59,012 nt of DNA from Rachicladosporium sp. CCFEE 5018 (taxonomy: Eukaryota; Ascomycota; Dothideomycetes; Cladosporiales; Cladosporiaceae): NCBI GenBank assembly GCA_002077045.2, contig KZ111199.1:1696-60707 (forward strand), given 5' to 3'. Shown one piece after another: positions 48,169 to 59,012 of this stretch (positions are counted from its first letter, which is position 1; the number at the start of each line of letters is the position of its first letter). The position numbers and the translations under genes were made by a program. Under the pieces are notes generated by a model, which saw only the letters and a program-made list of their open reading frames with translations, searched no databases and was not told the DNA's origin.

Positions 48169-51100
48169 CTAATCAACGCTCCCCTCAACTCCACTCTCCT
48201 CCCGCCCATCCCTCGCATACCTCCCCACCCCATCCCCCTCTTCCCCCTCATACTCACTCCCCTCCCCCACAACGCTCCCAGCCCGCGCCCTCTCCTCCTC
48301 AAGTCTATACCTCAGCTCCTCGTTCTCCAGCCTCCCTTCCTCAAGCCTCTGCCTCGCGCCCCTACGATCCAACAACCGCGCCTCCCGCTCAGCTTTCAGT
48401 CTCCGCTCCATTTCCTTCAGTCGGTGGATCCACCTCTGCTCGCTGGGCTGGATAGGCTGGGAAGGAATCAATATGTTATTCTGCGTCCGTAAAGGAGGCA
48501 CGGGCGGAGCGTCAGCAGCCCCGGTGGGCGAGGGAAGCTGCTCGACGGCGGAAGTAGAGTGGTGGCGCAGGAGCTGGGACATTATCGCCCGCGCTGGCGA
48601 GGCCGTCTTTGGAGAAGCGGCGGTGTTGAGTGACGAGGCCGTGGCGTTTGAGCTACGGCGTTCAGCTGGGTCGCGACCGAGTCCTACTTGAGCGTGCTGG
48701 TGTGCGTTAAGGAGTTGCTGCGCCATGGCCGAGGGGTGCTGGCGGTGGAACTTGAGCTCCGCTTTCAGCAGCTTGATTTCAGATTTCAGCTTATTGGCTT
48801 CATCGTTGTTGACGCCTTTGATGGACTTGGAGCTCATGCTTCGATTTGCTTGGGGTCGATTTTGCGCTGCCTGGATGGCTGCTATGGTTGCTTCGTCGGC
48901 GAGACGGGCTTGGGTGTCTTTTACTGCGCGCTCCAAAGTGTCCATCCGCCGCATGCGGAGCTCGAGGTTGTGTTCGAGGGTTTGGTAGTCTTTCTTCAGT
49001 TCCTTCTCGGTGCTGCGAATGCGGACCTTGAAGTCTCCGAGGAGGGACTCGAGTTTCTTGACTGCTTGCAAAATGTTCTTGTTAAAGTTCGGTAGGCTGC
49101 GGGAGATGACTTCCGCAGAGGGTACTTCGCCATTTACAAGGGCGTGCGAGGTAGCCCAATCTTGGCCACACATCGTCGATAGGCGGTGCCAGAGGGCGAG
49201 CAGCAGAGTGTTGCGCTCGGACAATTGGTCTTTGTACTGCGTCTCAAGGGCGGACATCTTGCGCTTATCCTGGCTGTACGCGGTTTCGAGCTCGAGGACT
49301 CTGGACTCATGCTGCGCGATGGTGCGGATGTGCGATGCTTTGCCCCTCGAGTCCTTCTCGAACTGCTCCAGGTCGTGCTTACGTGCTCCACGTTCCTTGT
49401 CAAGCAGGTCAGAAAGACGACGCGACTCAAGTGACGTGCTCTCCAGCAAGCCATCGCGATGCCTGAGCAAGCGATCCTTGTCAGCAGCGTCCATCTTGGT
49501 TCGATCAAGATGAGTTGCCGTTTGCTCCAGATCGCGTTGAAGCCTCTCAATTTCACTGAGCCAGCTCTGCTTCGTGCCATTCGCGTCGCCCAATGCATGT
49601 CGCAGGCTTTGCTCAAGCTCATCCAGCTTCTGTCGCCAGGAGCTGGACTCGACTTCTTTGGAACTGAGGTTACGTCTCAGCTTCCTGAGCTCGTCTTTCG
49701 TCTTCGCACTTTCGGTATTGAGATCATCAAGAACCTTCTGCACTTCCTCCTTGCTCTGGTTCTCGAGTACGTCTCTCTGTTGCCTCTCCTGCACGATCTC
49801 ATCCTCCAGGTCACGCATCTTCTCCTGCTCGTCCTGAATGGACTGCTGCGCAGCATTGAGTGCGTCCTCGAGCTCGCCGATCTTGATCTTGTCGCCCTCT
49901 TGCTCTTCACGCAAGAACGTGATCTCGCTATGTAGACTCTCTTGTGTGACCTCAAGCTTGCGGTTCTTGTCAGCGAACTCCTTACACTTCTCTTCCCACC
50001 GTTGCAGCTCCTCCTCCGCTTCACCAAGTTGCTGCTCGAGTGTCTCAATGGTGCGAACATTAGCCTGCTTCTCATCTTCGAGACTCATGACGCTTTGTGT
50101 GATATCTCTGAGCTCGCCTTGCAGACCCTTGTACCCATCAGTGGCATGCTCGAGCTTTGTCGACGTCTTCTGATGCCGCTTCAACGCGTCCTGGAGCTGC
50201 GCCGAAAGCTGCTGAACCTCCTTCTCCAGGCGATCGATCTCGGCCATCGCTTCCTGCTCCAGCTTGTCATACTCGGCTTGCAGCTCTTCAGCACCCTGCA
50301 GAGCTTCGTCGCGTTCAGCTACAAGTGCCTTGAGGTCTTCGTTTGCTTCTGCGAGTTCTTGCTCCATCTCCTGGAAGTCGCTCTCAAGAGCTGTCACATA
50401 CTGCAGATGCGTATTGTGCGTCCTCTCAAGCTCTTGGTATTTGAGCTTCATCTCGGCATTCGAATCGCGGAGCTGGCCTTCCTTCTTATCCCAGTCATCA
50501 CGCTCAGCCTCAGTGACAGCAGTGTGCTCGCTTGCTCGAGATGGCGCACGATTGTGAGCCCGCGAAATTGATCGCTCGAAAATACTTTCGCCAGCCACAG
50601 ATCTTGCTCCGTCGCTCTTGCGTTGTAGCATCTTCAAGTCCTCAATCTCTTGCTGAAGCCTCTCGCGCTCGCGATTCCGGGACGTCAGCATACTAGTCTG
50701 CGCCCCCAGATCACGGCGGAGATCAGCATTCTCGTGCTTAAGCTGCTCGACCATCGTGTGACTCGAGTCCGAGCCATTGACCCCGTTGGTGTACTCAGAT
50801 TCATTGTCACCCTGGCCGTACCCGCGCGTACCATTCCGCAAGCCCCTGCGATCAACACGATTGACAGCAGGCGAGGCGCGCTCGATCCGCATCGACGTCA
50901 GCTCCTCTCTGAGCTTGCGCAGGTCCTCCTCTGCCTGCTCCCTTCGCCCAGTCTCAGCATTGAGCAGATCTTGCCACATTTCCATCGTCTCCTGCACGCC
51001 TGAATTACTCTCCGCTCGGTTCCCAGCCATACTGCGCATGTGCTCGGCCATCTTACGCTTATCGAGCTTCTCCGTCAGCATTTCCTCCTTGAGCGTAGTC

Positions 51101-52857
51101 ACTTCGTTCTCAGAATGATCAAGTTGTTGGCGAAGATACAAAATCTCTTCGTGCATCTCAGCCTGTAGAGTAGGATCCTCGTCGTCAGAGTCGACGTGTT
51201 TGTTTGCCTTCTCGCGTTGCGCTTCAGCCAATGTGTCCTCGAGCTCTTTGGCTTTGCGCTCGAGCTCCCTCATACGCCTACGAAGCGCTTGGGACTCTTT
51301 ACGCTCATTGGCAAGATCCGTCTGGCATTGAACGTTCTTGTCGATCAGCTCCTGCAGACCTTCATCGGAGTGACTTCGCAATGCAGAGTCAAGAAAGTGG
51401 ATCTTAAGTTTGAGGTCGAAATTCTCTTTGCTCAGCTTGTCGATCTTGCCATTCTGCTCCTTGAGCGTCAGATTCCTACGAGGTCGATCTCCGACTGTTG
51501 CTGGTGCGCCATCTGATGATGCAGGCCGCCGGTCAGGCATCAGCGAAGGGTTGCGGGCTCGGAAGTCTCGGGCGATCGTCTCGGGGACTTGTATGCTCTC
51601 TACGCGCTGTGCCAGTACAGTGTCTGTCGGCGCGTCGTGATGTGACATATTGGCTCGAGGCGTGATTGGCTCGGTCTCCTCGAATCTGGTGGACAATCTG
51701 TCACGATTGAAAGGTGTGGCTCCCGCGCCTGCGAGCCTGCTGAGTGTTGGGAAGTTTTCGCCATCTCGGGTCATGAAGGACATCTCGCTTGCCATGCTTG
51801 GGAGGCGATTGAGCAGATTCGATGCTCGCATGCTGCTGTTTATAGAGCTGCTTTCAGGTCGAGCACCACCTGTCTGCAGTGCGTAGTCAACGCCCGGAGT
51901 CGTATCGCTGCCAGAAAGCTGCGAAGAAGTCGTTGCCGTTGACGTACTAGACTGATGGCTTTCGTGTCGCGTATCGAAGAAGCTCGGTCGCAGTCTTCGA
52001 GGTGTGCTCATCTGTGATCCACTAACAGATCCGCCATGCCTAGATTGTGGTGATAGGTTGTCCCGCGCAGTAGGCGTGCCAGCTGAGCCCAGGGAGAGAT
52101 GCACCTGTGGGTTATTCTCAGGCGTGCTAGATCGGAACCCATTCGGTGTGCTTGGCGGGCTCGACCGCATGGATTCTTCCATCGATTGGTCTCCATTGGT
52201 ATTGAACGAGTGCCCATTGCGCTGCACTGATCGAAGTGAGGCCGCCTCTGCGGGCGACATCGACGCAGCCAAGCTCTCTGCCGGGTCGCTGGCTTCTGCA
52301 TTCGCCGACCGCTTCAAATGACTTGATTGCGGCGTCTCGAGCTGTCGCCTCGAAGCAGACATCTGTGAGCGATCGTACCCGGAACCTGGACGTGATGACG
52401 GAGCCTTAGCTGTACTGCTCTGTGGACGTCTCTCCTGATCGCCGAGCTCCAGATATGTGTCATCCGCGCCTGCGTTCGCATCTCTTTCAGGCGCAGGCAC
52501 AGTCTCCGGCAGGAAGCTCGACTCGTCCTCCATCAAATGTCTCCGCATAGCCCACTCGTCCAAGCTGTTCGCGCTGTCGCTATGCACAAGCCTGTCGCTT
52601 GGCTCATCCGATCGATGCATGTAGCTCGGAGTATCCCGCAAGAAGCTGTTCTCGTCCACCGGCAAAGTCGACAGCTCACTGTCCTTGCGCTCGAATGTTT
52701 GCCTCGCTCGCTCGTCGCTGTCAGCGCGTCCTGAGCTTGGCGAGTCCATCGCGAAGTTCTTCATATCCACGCTCATCCGACTGGCGCGCATCTCCAGCTT
52801 CTTTGGTTTGCGCCGCGCCGGGCTGCTCGAAGTGCTGTCGCGGCCACTGCCACTCAT
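48169..52857 (-). CDS. apsB: Gamma-tubulin complex anchor ApsB/Mto1, copy 2
   Basis: 1562 residues, the same length as copy 1, with identical CM1 core and coiled-coil register. Replacements are few and lie mostly in the disordered N-terminal third and near the C-terminus (GGDGVGRNGRNGRE against EGDGVGRYARDGRE). The gap to OCT1 is 122 bases, 16 fewer than in copy 1. Confidence 0.82.
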   Translation of the reverse strand: MSGSGRDSTSSSPARRKPKKLEMRASRMSVDMKNFAMDSPSSGRADSDERARQTFERKDSELSTLPVDENSFLRDTPSYMHRSDEPSDRLVHSDSANSLDEWAMRRHLMEDESSFLPETVPAPERDANAGADDTYLELGDQERRPQSSTAKAPSSRPGSGYDRSQMSASRRQLETPQSSHLKRSANAEASDPAESLAASMSPAEAASLRSVQRNGHSFNTNGDQSMEESMRSSPPSTPNGFRSSTPENNPQVHLSLGSAGTPTARDNLSPQSRHGGSVSGSQMSTPRRLRPSFFDTRHESHQSSTSTATTSSQLSGSDTTPGVDYALQTGGARPESSSINSSMRASNLLNRLPSMASEMSFMTRDGENFPTLSRLAGAGATPFNRDRLSTRFEETEPITPRANMSHHDAPTDTVLAQRVESIQVPETIARDFRARNPSLMPDRRPASSDGAPATVGDRPRRNLTLKEQNGKIDKLSKENFDLKLKIHFLDSALRSHSDEGLQELIDKNVQCQTDLANERKESQALRRRMRELERKAKELEDTLAEAQREKANKHVDSDDEDPTLQAEMHEEILYLRQQLDHSENEVTTLKEEMLTEKLDKRKMAEHMRSMAGNRAESNSGVQETMEMWQDLLNAETGRREQAEEDLRKLREELTSMRIERASPAVNRVDRRGLRNGTRGYGQGDNESEYTNGVNGSDSSHTMVEQLKHENADLRRDLGAQTSMLTSRNRERERLQQEIEDLKMLQRKSDGARSVAGESIFERSISRAHNRAPSRASEHTAVTEAERDDWDKKEGQLRDSNAEMKLKYQELERTHNTHLQYVTALESDFQEMEQELAEANEDLKALVAERDEALQGAEELQAEYDKLEQEAMAEIDRLEKEVQQLSAQLQDALKRHQKTSTKLEHATDGYKGLQGELRDITQSVMSLEDEKQANVRTIETLEQQLGEAEEELQRWEEKCKEFADKNRKLEVTQESLHSEITFLREEQEGDKIKIGELEDALNAAQQSIQDEQEKMRDLEDEIVQERQQRDVLENQSKEEVQKVLDDLNTESAKTKDELRKLRRNLSSKEVESSSWRQKLDELEQSLRHALGDANGTKQSWLSEIERLQRDLEQTATHLDRTKMDAADKDRLLRHRDGLLESTSLESRRLSDLLDKERGARKHDLEQFEKDSRGKASHIRTIAQHESRVLELETAYSQDKRKMSALETQYKDQLSERNTLLLALWHRLSTMCGQDWATSHALVNGEVPSAEVISRSLPNFNKNILQAVKKLESLLGDFKVRIRSTEKELKKDYQTLEHNLELRMRRMDTLERAVKDTQARLADEATIAAIQAAQNRPQANRSMSSKSIKGVNNDEANKLKSEIKLLKAELKFHRQHPSAMAQQLLNAHQHAQVGLGRDPAERRSSNATASSLNTAASPKTASPARAIMSQLLRHHSTSAVEQLPSPTGAADAPPVPPLRTQNNILIPSQPIQPSEQRWIHRLKEMERRLKAEREARLLDRRGARQRLEEGRLENEELRYRLEEERARAGSVVGEGSEYEGEEGDGVGRYARDGREESGVEGSVD

Positions 52858-53228
52858 CGTGTCGCGGTGATGGCGAACGGCTCAGGCATTGGCTGTCGCT
52901 TTGCACGTCAAGGTGCGATTGTTTGCCCAAGGGACGCGATTGGCTTCTCAATGCTGTTCGAGTGCTACCTGACCGTTGACGAGGGGAGCGTTTCATGATA
53001 TCAACGGCCGAACACGATCGACACACAGGAGACGCGCTAGGCACGCGAATGTGGAGTAAAGTTCAAGTCAGGGGTGCAGGGTGTTTGTTGCACAGACCCT
53101 CGAAGACAGCGACATCAACCTCACCTTCCACGGTATGACTAGGTCACTCGCATTTCACTGTCGGCATGGATGCTAATCAGCCCCTAGCACACTCGTGTTA
53201 GGCTTCACAAGTGTCCAAAACCGAAGTC
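52858..53228. other. intergenic, counterpart of 30989-31359
   Basis: The first ~240 bases are nearly identical to copy 1; the part next to the HET-like start is more diverged. No gene seen. Confidence 0.35.
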
Positions 53229-53516
53229 ATGCTCTTCCAGTACACTCATCTCCCTGCTGGTCATATCCGCCTGCTCAGGCGTAGACTTCCATTGCCGGAC
53301 GGCACACTGACCTACGAGATACACAACACCCCAGCCAACGCCGCGCCGCCTCACGCTGTCATCGACACGCGATCGCAGTCGCAGCAGCACGATCAGCCCG
53401 TCCTAGTCAACGGCCGGACATTGACCGTCAGCCAGCCCGCACTAGATGGCTTACGAGAAGTCGAACGCCTCAACGCCTACGAATGGGTCTGGGTAGACGG
53501 TATCTGCGACAAGTAG
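53229..53516 (+). CDS. HET-domain-like mini-protein, copy 2
   Basis: 95 residues with the same start and stop as copy 1. Only three replacements (Val to Ala, Leu to Ser, Glu to Gln) against ten silent changes. The frame is open 18 bases further upstream to an ATG at 53211, but copy 1 has no equivalent ATG, so 53229 is used. Confidence 0.6.
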   Translation: MLFQYTHLPAGHIRLLRRRLPLPDGTLTYEIHNTPANAAPPHAVIDTRSQSQQHDQPVLVNGRTLTVSQPALDGLREVERLNAYEWVWVDGICDK

Positions 53517-53567
53517 ATCGATCTATCATACGGTATCTCCTCCGAAGCTCCAAATCTCCACTTCCGC

Positions 53568-54266
53568 TCAAACAGCCTCCATGAACTGCACATGATGCAT
53601 CTCAATGCCCTTGCTCTCCCCTCTCAGCATGCTGATGTTCTCCCTGAAAGCTGATGTCTCCCTAAACTCCATATGCTTCGCCTTACTCTCCCATCCCAAC
53701 ACCAATACTCCGACCTGCCCTTTCACGCCATCCCGCTCAAGCTCCTCGTAGCTTACGCCCAGCGCGCCTCCAATATATCCAGCAGCATGCTCTTTCAGCA
53801 CTGGCTCGATCTTGAGCGCGTCGGATACGTATGACTTCGGCGGAGTTCCGTTGAAGTAGAAGGACGCGACTTCTGTGCAGGGTGCGCCGAGGGCTGTGGC
53901 GACGGAGGAGTACGGCTCAAAATCTACGTGCACGATTGTGGGCTTGGAGGCGAGGATCTGGCCGAACTTCTTCTGAAACGGACCGTAGGACTCGCTGCCT
54001 TGGAAGTTCTTGTGGGCGTCGATGGATTCCCAGACTGTGAAAGAGTCAGTGGTCGCTGCACGCAGGATAGAGGCGGTAGATGTACTGATGAAGAGCTGGA
54101 GCAGGCCTGGGTTCTCGATTTGCAGGCCGAAGTGGACTCCCTGGGCACCGGGCTGCTGCTTGATGAGGTCAATGTTCTCACTCAGTACTTTTGCGGCTTT
54201 GCTGTCAGGGTCGCCGATATCTGCGCCTTCGGCGATTGGGAAAACTACAACTTCGATGGTAGGCAT
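53568..54266 (-). CDS. Dimeric alpha-beta barrel (ABM/Dabb-like) protein, copy 2, two exons
   Basis: Exons 54086-54266 and 53568-54034 join to 215 residues, one fewer than copy 1 (MPTIEV against MPSTIEV). The 51-bp intron has 5 differences from copy 1, and retaining it would again keep the frame open. Splice sites and both barrel halves are conserved. Confidence 0.75.
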   Translation of the reverse strand: MPTIEVVVFPIAEGADIGDPDSKAAKVLSENIDLIKQQPGAQGVHFGLQIENPGLLQLFISTSTASILRAATTDSFTVWESIDAHKNFQGSESYGPFQKKFGQILASKPTIVHVDFEPYSSVATALGAPCTEVASFYFNGTPPKSYVSDALKIEPVLKEHAAGYIGGALGVSYEELERDGVKGQVGVLVLGWESKAKHMEFRETSAFRENISMLRGESKGIEMHHVQFMEAV

Positions 54267-54982
54267 TGTGGGTAGCATGGAGGATGAATGATGCAGGAGG
54301 TCTGAGCGCAGGGATAGATATATTGTCACTCAACTTTTGGAAGCTATATATTGCAGCAGGTCGGATATCCGCTAGCTCATATGCGTGCAATGCTGTCCGC
54401 CAGCGATGGTGGCTGATCTGACTACATGCACTGCTCACCTCCGTAACGAGCAGCCGTCTGCATCTGGCAAGCGCTCTAGAGGCTGAGGCGCTTCAACTGC
54501 AAGACTAGAGTGAATCCACTGGATTTTGCTGGGACGATTGTCTTACCCGGAATTCTCTCTTATTCATCGCTTCAGTCGCCGTAAGCGCATATTCCACCCC
54601 ACTATCGTCATCGAGTTGCCCCTCGTCTCGGCGAGCGACAGCAAGGGGACTTATACTGCGTAGTTCAAGGTCATAGCAAGCCGCAACCGCACTTGACCAG
54701 TGGCCCAGATGATCTGTCGTGCGATCGTGCATGACGCTCCATATGCTTGTTGGATAGTTCGTCTGCAATGCTCTACTTTGACCCTGGAGGCCGGGACAAC
54801 TTTCATGCTCGGCTCTCGGAGCTGACTCAAGCCGACGTCATGGTCGCCTCTAAGGTTCGCATTGCGCTTCAGTGATGATCCTTCGGAGGAAAAGCGCACC
54901 ACGCGAGTTCCATAGCGGCTAGGAGGTGGCGGAGTGTGTTCCAAGACGTTATCCCTTTCCTTCTCAAGTGTGCGGTCAATCC
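54267..54982. other. intergenic, counterpart of 32401-33113
   Basis: Clearly diverged from copy 1 with small indels; no gene or motif recognised. Confidence 0.4.
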
Positions 54983-56690
54983 ATGTTCGCCACTTCCAGA
55001 CCATTACGCATTCCCATACCCCTCAGGCGAGCCATTCGCTTACGACAACGGCGTACTCTTGCGCATAGTTATCAAGCTTCGACTAGTCCCGGGTTAAGAA
55101 GACAGACTATAAGGCTCCAGGGAGCAATATCTTCTACGACTATCATCTCGGCCATCGTAATCTCTGGAACTATCGCATTCGGAGTGCAGCAATACGCCAC
55201 GCCCGCAAAGCCGCAGGACACGGCCACAGAGGACGAGCACGCGACCAACTTCGAGTCCACCGAAGCCATGGCGGCGCAAACGCTCCCTGGCCGACCAGGC
55301 AATCTCACGCCCGATCAGGAGGTCAAGCTCAAGGAGATGTGGTCGCAACTCCTCGACATCTACGGCGTGACCTCTGCCAACACGAATGGCGGCTCCTCCC
55401 GTCCATCCCTCGACACACCCACGACCGGCACCAGCACACCCACAGCCAAGCCCAAAAAGCGTCTCGGCCTCTTTGGCAGCAAGAAAGACAAGTCCGACTC
55501 TTCCACACCCAATGGCTCCGCCTCGGAAGGCGCAGACAACGACAAGCATGGCCAAAATCGCGAGTTCGCATCAGCAATCGCATCGCAAAGTCCAGAGGAG
55601 CTTCACCAAGCTTTCTGGGTTTTCGTCAAGATGGACAATCCTGATGCGCTGCTCCTCCGCTTCTTGCGAGCGCGAAAATGGGACGTCCATGCCGCAATCG
55701 TGATGCTCGTCTCCACAGGCCAATGGCGCACTAAAGAGATGCACGTTGACGATGACATTATGCTGAGAGGGGAGGCGTGGGCTGTGCGGGAAGCTGCTGA
55801 GGGAATCACGGCCCAAGAGAAGAAGGAGGGCGAAGACTTTCTAGCGCAGTTGAGGATGGGTAAGAGTTTCTTGCATGGCATTGACAAGGAGGGGCGACCG
55901 TGTTGTTATGTGAGGTGTAGACTGCATCGTGGCGGAGAGCAAACGGAGAAGAGTCTGGAGAGATTTACGGTGTATACTATCGAGACTGCAAGATTGTTGC
56001 TGCGGCCGCCTGTTGACACTGCTGTGAGTACCTGCAAGTCGCGCCGGTCGGTGAAGCTTAGCAATACTGACATAACACCAGACCGTTGTATTCGACATGA
56101 CCGACTTCTCCCTCGCGAATATGGACTACACGCCAGTGAAGTTCATGATCAAATGCTTCGAAGCCAACTACCCCGAGTCGCTCGGCAGCGTGGTCGTCTA
56201 CAAATCCCCTTGGGTCTTCCACTCCATCTGGAAAATCATCAGGGGCTGGCTAGACCCTGTCGTAGCCTCCAAAGTCCACTTCGCTAGTAATGTTGGCGAG
56301 CTTGAGACCTGGATACCCAAGGGACGGATACTGAAGGAGTGCGGCGGTGACGAAGACTGGTCATACACATTCCCCGAACCGAGCGTGGATGAAGAAAAGG
56401 TGCTGAACGATTCGCAAGGGAAGGAGGCTGTGCTGTCAGAGCGAAGAAGACTCGCGAAGGAGTATGAAGAGGAGACCATGGCTTGGATCTCCGGAAGTGG
56501 CGCTGCAAGTGAAAAGCGTGCTAGCTTGACGAAAGAGCTCGAGACGAGCTACTGGAAACTTGACCCATTCGTTAGAGCAACGAGTCTGTACGATAGAAGT
56601 CGGATCATTCAGCCTGGTGGGAAGCTAGAGTTTTACCCTGGACAGGGCTCAACTAATGGGGTCGGTGGGAGGGATCATGAGCTGGACTAA
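54983..56690 (+). CDS. CRAL-TRIO lipid-transfer protein with N-terminal anchor, copy 2
   Basis: Exons 54983-56023 and 56082-56690 join to 549 residues. The Sec14 fold is almost unchanged, while the presequence-like N-terminus differs more (RRTLAHSYQAS against RRNIAHRYYTS). It remains basic, free of acidic residues and followed by the same hydrophobic span. This pattern fits a targeting sequence under loose constraint. Confidence 0.87.
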
Positions 56691-57922
56691 GGGAAAGCTG
56701 TACAGAACAGTAGTAATGTCTGTCAATGCAGATCACTCACGCTCGTAAAAGGTCACCATCATCCCTCCGCCTGCGCGCACCAATTCGGGAAGCCAGTTTG
56801 CTCGGCCTGAACTCCAAGCATCTCCATATCGTCTCCACCTCCTCATCTATCTCCGCATCTAAATCTTCACCAGTGACACACAGTATCCTCTACCCCATAC
56901 CACGATCACGCGAATCCTCCACATACCCCAGCTTCCCACGGTAAAGTATAGCAAACCCGGCGTTGAGCCGCATTTGTGTTATGTCATACATAGAGTAGAT
57001 TTCGCTTCGCTCGGCCTTGTCGCCCTTGGCGTGTGTCCACGACTGGCTTGGCTGGGGACGAGCTTTTGGTGTTGCATTGGTATGCTATCGCAGTTGCGGT
57101 GGTATGCGACGATAGGCGTGCGTTAGATGAGGTCGAGCGAGCAACGCTCAGAGAAGCATGCTTGTAGAGAGAAGGGGGAGGAAGTAAGGTGAAGTCATGT
57201 AGAGGATGCGATGGCGCGGCCTTGGCAGTAATCTCGTCAGCAACGAAGGCGCGCCCTTCGAAAGACATTTAACGCCGTGAAATCAACATAAGTAGAATGC
57301 ATGGAAATCGCCTGTCTGTCTCAACGTTCGCCTCCTTTCTGTTGGAGATGCGCTGCGCGATGCGACCCAAAACCGGGCGCGATGCATCGTGGCGAAATGT
57401 CGACGTCCCACAGCAAGATCACGTCTTGAACCCAGCCTACTCTTCCACCGACAACCTTTCGCCACTACTCCGACCAACACGAATACAATGCAACGCCCTT
57501 ATCATCGGCCAGTCCGTATATAACCGCTTGGCTCGCCTCTGCTATCTCTACTCCACGAACAACACCTTGGCCATAGATATCATTGCTTAGCTACAGAGAG
57601 ATCGCAGCAAGAAGCCACTCCAATAGGCCTCAACTCCGCGCCGCGACGTTGGCACCACATGGCAGACACGCCGAGATGTACCCTTCCAAGGATGAATTGA
57701 CCTCTCATGGCAGGTCCAGGGGATCCATTATTGCAGCCAAGGCTTGCAGTCTTGGGTGGATTCATCGAGGGCTTGGCTGGGACGTCCACCACGGCGCGTT
57801 GCACCGATGGTCATAAGGACGGTTGGTGGCACTTCAGCATTTCCTTGAAGTCTAATTTTCTCATCGCTGTCTGTGATATTCAGTGTCGTCGCGGAAGTTG
57901 ATCTCTGCGCTGACAATCCGTT
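56691..57922. other. intergenic 1.2 kb, counterpart of 34822-36050
   Basis: No supportable gene. A 94-codon minus frame (56984-57268) is cut by a stop after 27 codons in copy 1, so it is not called. Confidence 0.45.
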
Positions 57923-59012
57923 ATGGCGACTTATGATGGCCCAACCGATTTTGAGAAGTCGGCTGGACAACACACGAAGGGTGAAGGAAGCCCATTGTCG
58001 TGCAGCCCGACGCGCGACGATGGCGATGCATACGATCTCGAGCGCCCGCCTCTCATGACCCGCCTGGGTCTGACGCCGAGCAGTTTCAAGAAGCGCACAC
58101 TCGCCGATGAGCACAATCAGCTCAACAAGACGCTCAAGACCAGACATCTGAACATGATCGCTATCGGCGGCTCCATCGGTGCTGGTCTTTTCGTCGGTAC
58201 AGGTTCTGCTCTGGCTCGTGGTGGACCAGCGTCGCTACTCATCTGCTATGGTAAATTTGGCGATGCGATAAACTAATGCGCCCGAGACTGACTCCACGGT
58301 ACAGGTATCATGGGTGTCATGATATTCAACGTCGTCTACGCTCTCGGTGAGCTCGCAATGGTCTATCCTGTCTCTGGTGGCTTCTACACGTACTCTGTCC
58401 GTTTCATCGATCCTACATGGGGTTTCGCCATGGGCTGGAACTACGTCTTCCAATGGGTATGATCTCATGGTCAGAATGCAAGCCAGCGTTGCACTGACAT
58501 TGCGATCAGGCTATCGTATTACCACTCGAACTCGTCGTTGCGGGCTTGACGGTCAGCTACTGGGGAGTCGAACTCAATAATGCCGTCTGGATCACCATCT
58601 TTTTCTTGATAATCTGCGTTATCAGTCTGTTTGGCGTGCTTGGCTACGCCGAGGAAGAGTTCTGGGTCGCATGCTTGAAGCTAACCACGATCGTCATCTT
58701 CATCTTCATGGGTATCATCTTCGCTGCAGGCGGTGGCCCCTCTGGAGGACTGTATGTCAATTTCCACCTCGGTAACAGACACGAACCTTACTGACGCACT
58801 TTGCAGATATGGCGAATACTGGGGTATGCGCACCTGGTACAATCCTGGCGCCTTCTCCGACGGCTTCCCCGGTCTTTGCTCAGTCTTCGTGACAGCTGCA
58901 TTCGCTTTCTCTGGAACCGAGCTTGTCGGTTTGGCTGCTGCAGAGTCCGAGAACCCGCAGAAGTCGCTTCCCAGCGCGATCAAGCAGGTCTTCTGGCGAA
59001 TCACACTGTTCT
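57923..59012 (+). CDS. Amino-acid permease, copy 2, 3' part beyond window edge
   Basis: Exons 57923-58250, 58305-58456, 58510-58751 and 58807-59012 (incomplete) mirror copy 1 with the same splice phases. The helix-1 signature and the YPVSGGFYTYSVRF block are unchanged. The window ends within exon 4, so the last half of the protein is not visible. Confidence 0.92.

Larger units (their letters stand above)
40887..59012. repeat. copy 2 of the duplicated segment
   Basis: It begins at the first base after the N run, aligned to 19002 of copy 1, and continues to the window end (aligned to 37140). Gene order, orientation and intron positions are all kept. It probably continues to the right of the window. 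Confidence 0.97.

Noticed and set aside
56984..57268. 94-codon minus-strand frame in copy 2
   Set aside because: The aligned frame in copy 1 is stopped after 27 codons by a single substitution and the remainder is not conserved.

Overview
The window is nuclear DNA from a filamentous ascomycete or black yeast. Introns are short (50 to 58 bp) with GTRNGY donors, CTAAC or CTGAC branch points and YAG acceptors. The gene set is typical of Pezizomycotina: CFEM, SUR7/PalI, HET-like, ApsB/Mto1, C2H2 regulator and STR2-type cystathionine gamma-synthase genes. A Dothideomycete is my best guess, and a hybrid-diploid black yeast such as Hortaea werneckii would explain the duplication described below. The species is inference, not read from the sequence.

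Left part (1-19,001, single copy in this window): the 5' two-thirds or so of a GTPBP1/2-type GTPase (-) running off the left edge; a 3.6-kb gene-poor stretch; a three-exon C2H2 regulator (+); a three-exon CFEM GPI-anchored protein (+); the karyopherin MSN5/exportin-5 (-); a small conserved-looking hypothetical (+); the ribosome-biogenesis factor UTP22 (-); and cystathionine gamma-synthase (+).

Middle part (19,002-37,140, copy 1): end of cystathionine gamma-synthase, F-box protein (-), SUR7/PalI-like membrane protein (-), MICOS MIC26/27 (-), mitochondrial intermediate peptidase OCT1 (+), gamma-tubulin-complex anchor ApsB/Mto1 (-), a 95-residue HET-like mini-protein (+), a double Dabb/ABM-like protein (-), a membrane-anchored CRAL-TRIO protein (+) and an amino-acid permease (+). 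The C-terminal half of SMC6 (-) follows and stops at a run of exactly 100 N (40,787-40,886).

Right part (40,887-59,012, copy 2): directly after the N run, the same gene series restarts inside the last exon of cystathionine gamma-synthase. It repeats in the same order and orientation, about 21.87-21.89 kb further on, to the window end inside the permease. The copies differ by substitutions and small indels. Copy 2 of the SUR7-like gene has a 1-bp frameshift.

The simplest reading is that two homeologous (or allelic) contigs were joined head to tail at an unknown-size gap, rather than a true tandem duplication. Divergence is strongly patchy: unalignable and identical introns occur in the same gene. 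This suggests gene-conversion tracts on a much older divergence. Most genes are housekeeping, and I see no operon-like system, mobile element, tRNA, rRNA or CRISPR array. The most unusual coding unit is the HET-like mini-protein, whose two copies show 10 silent against 3 replacement differences.
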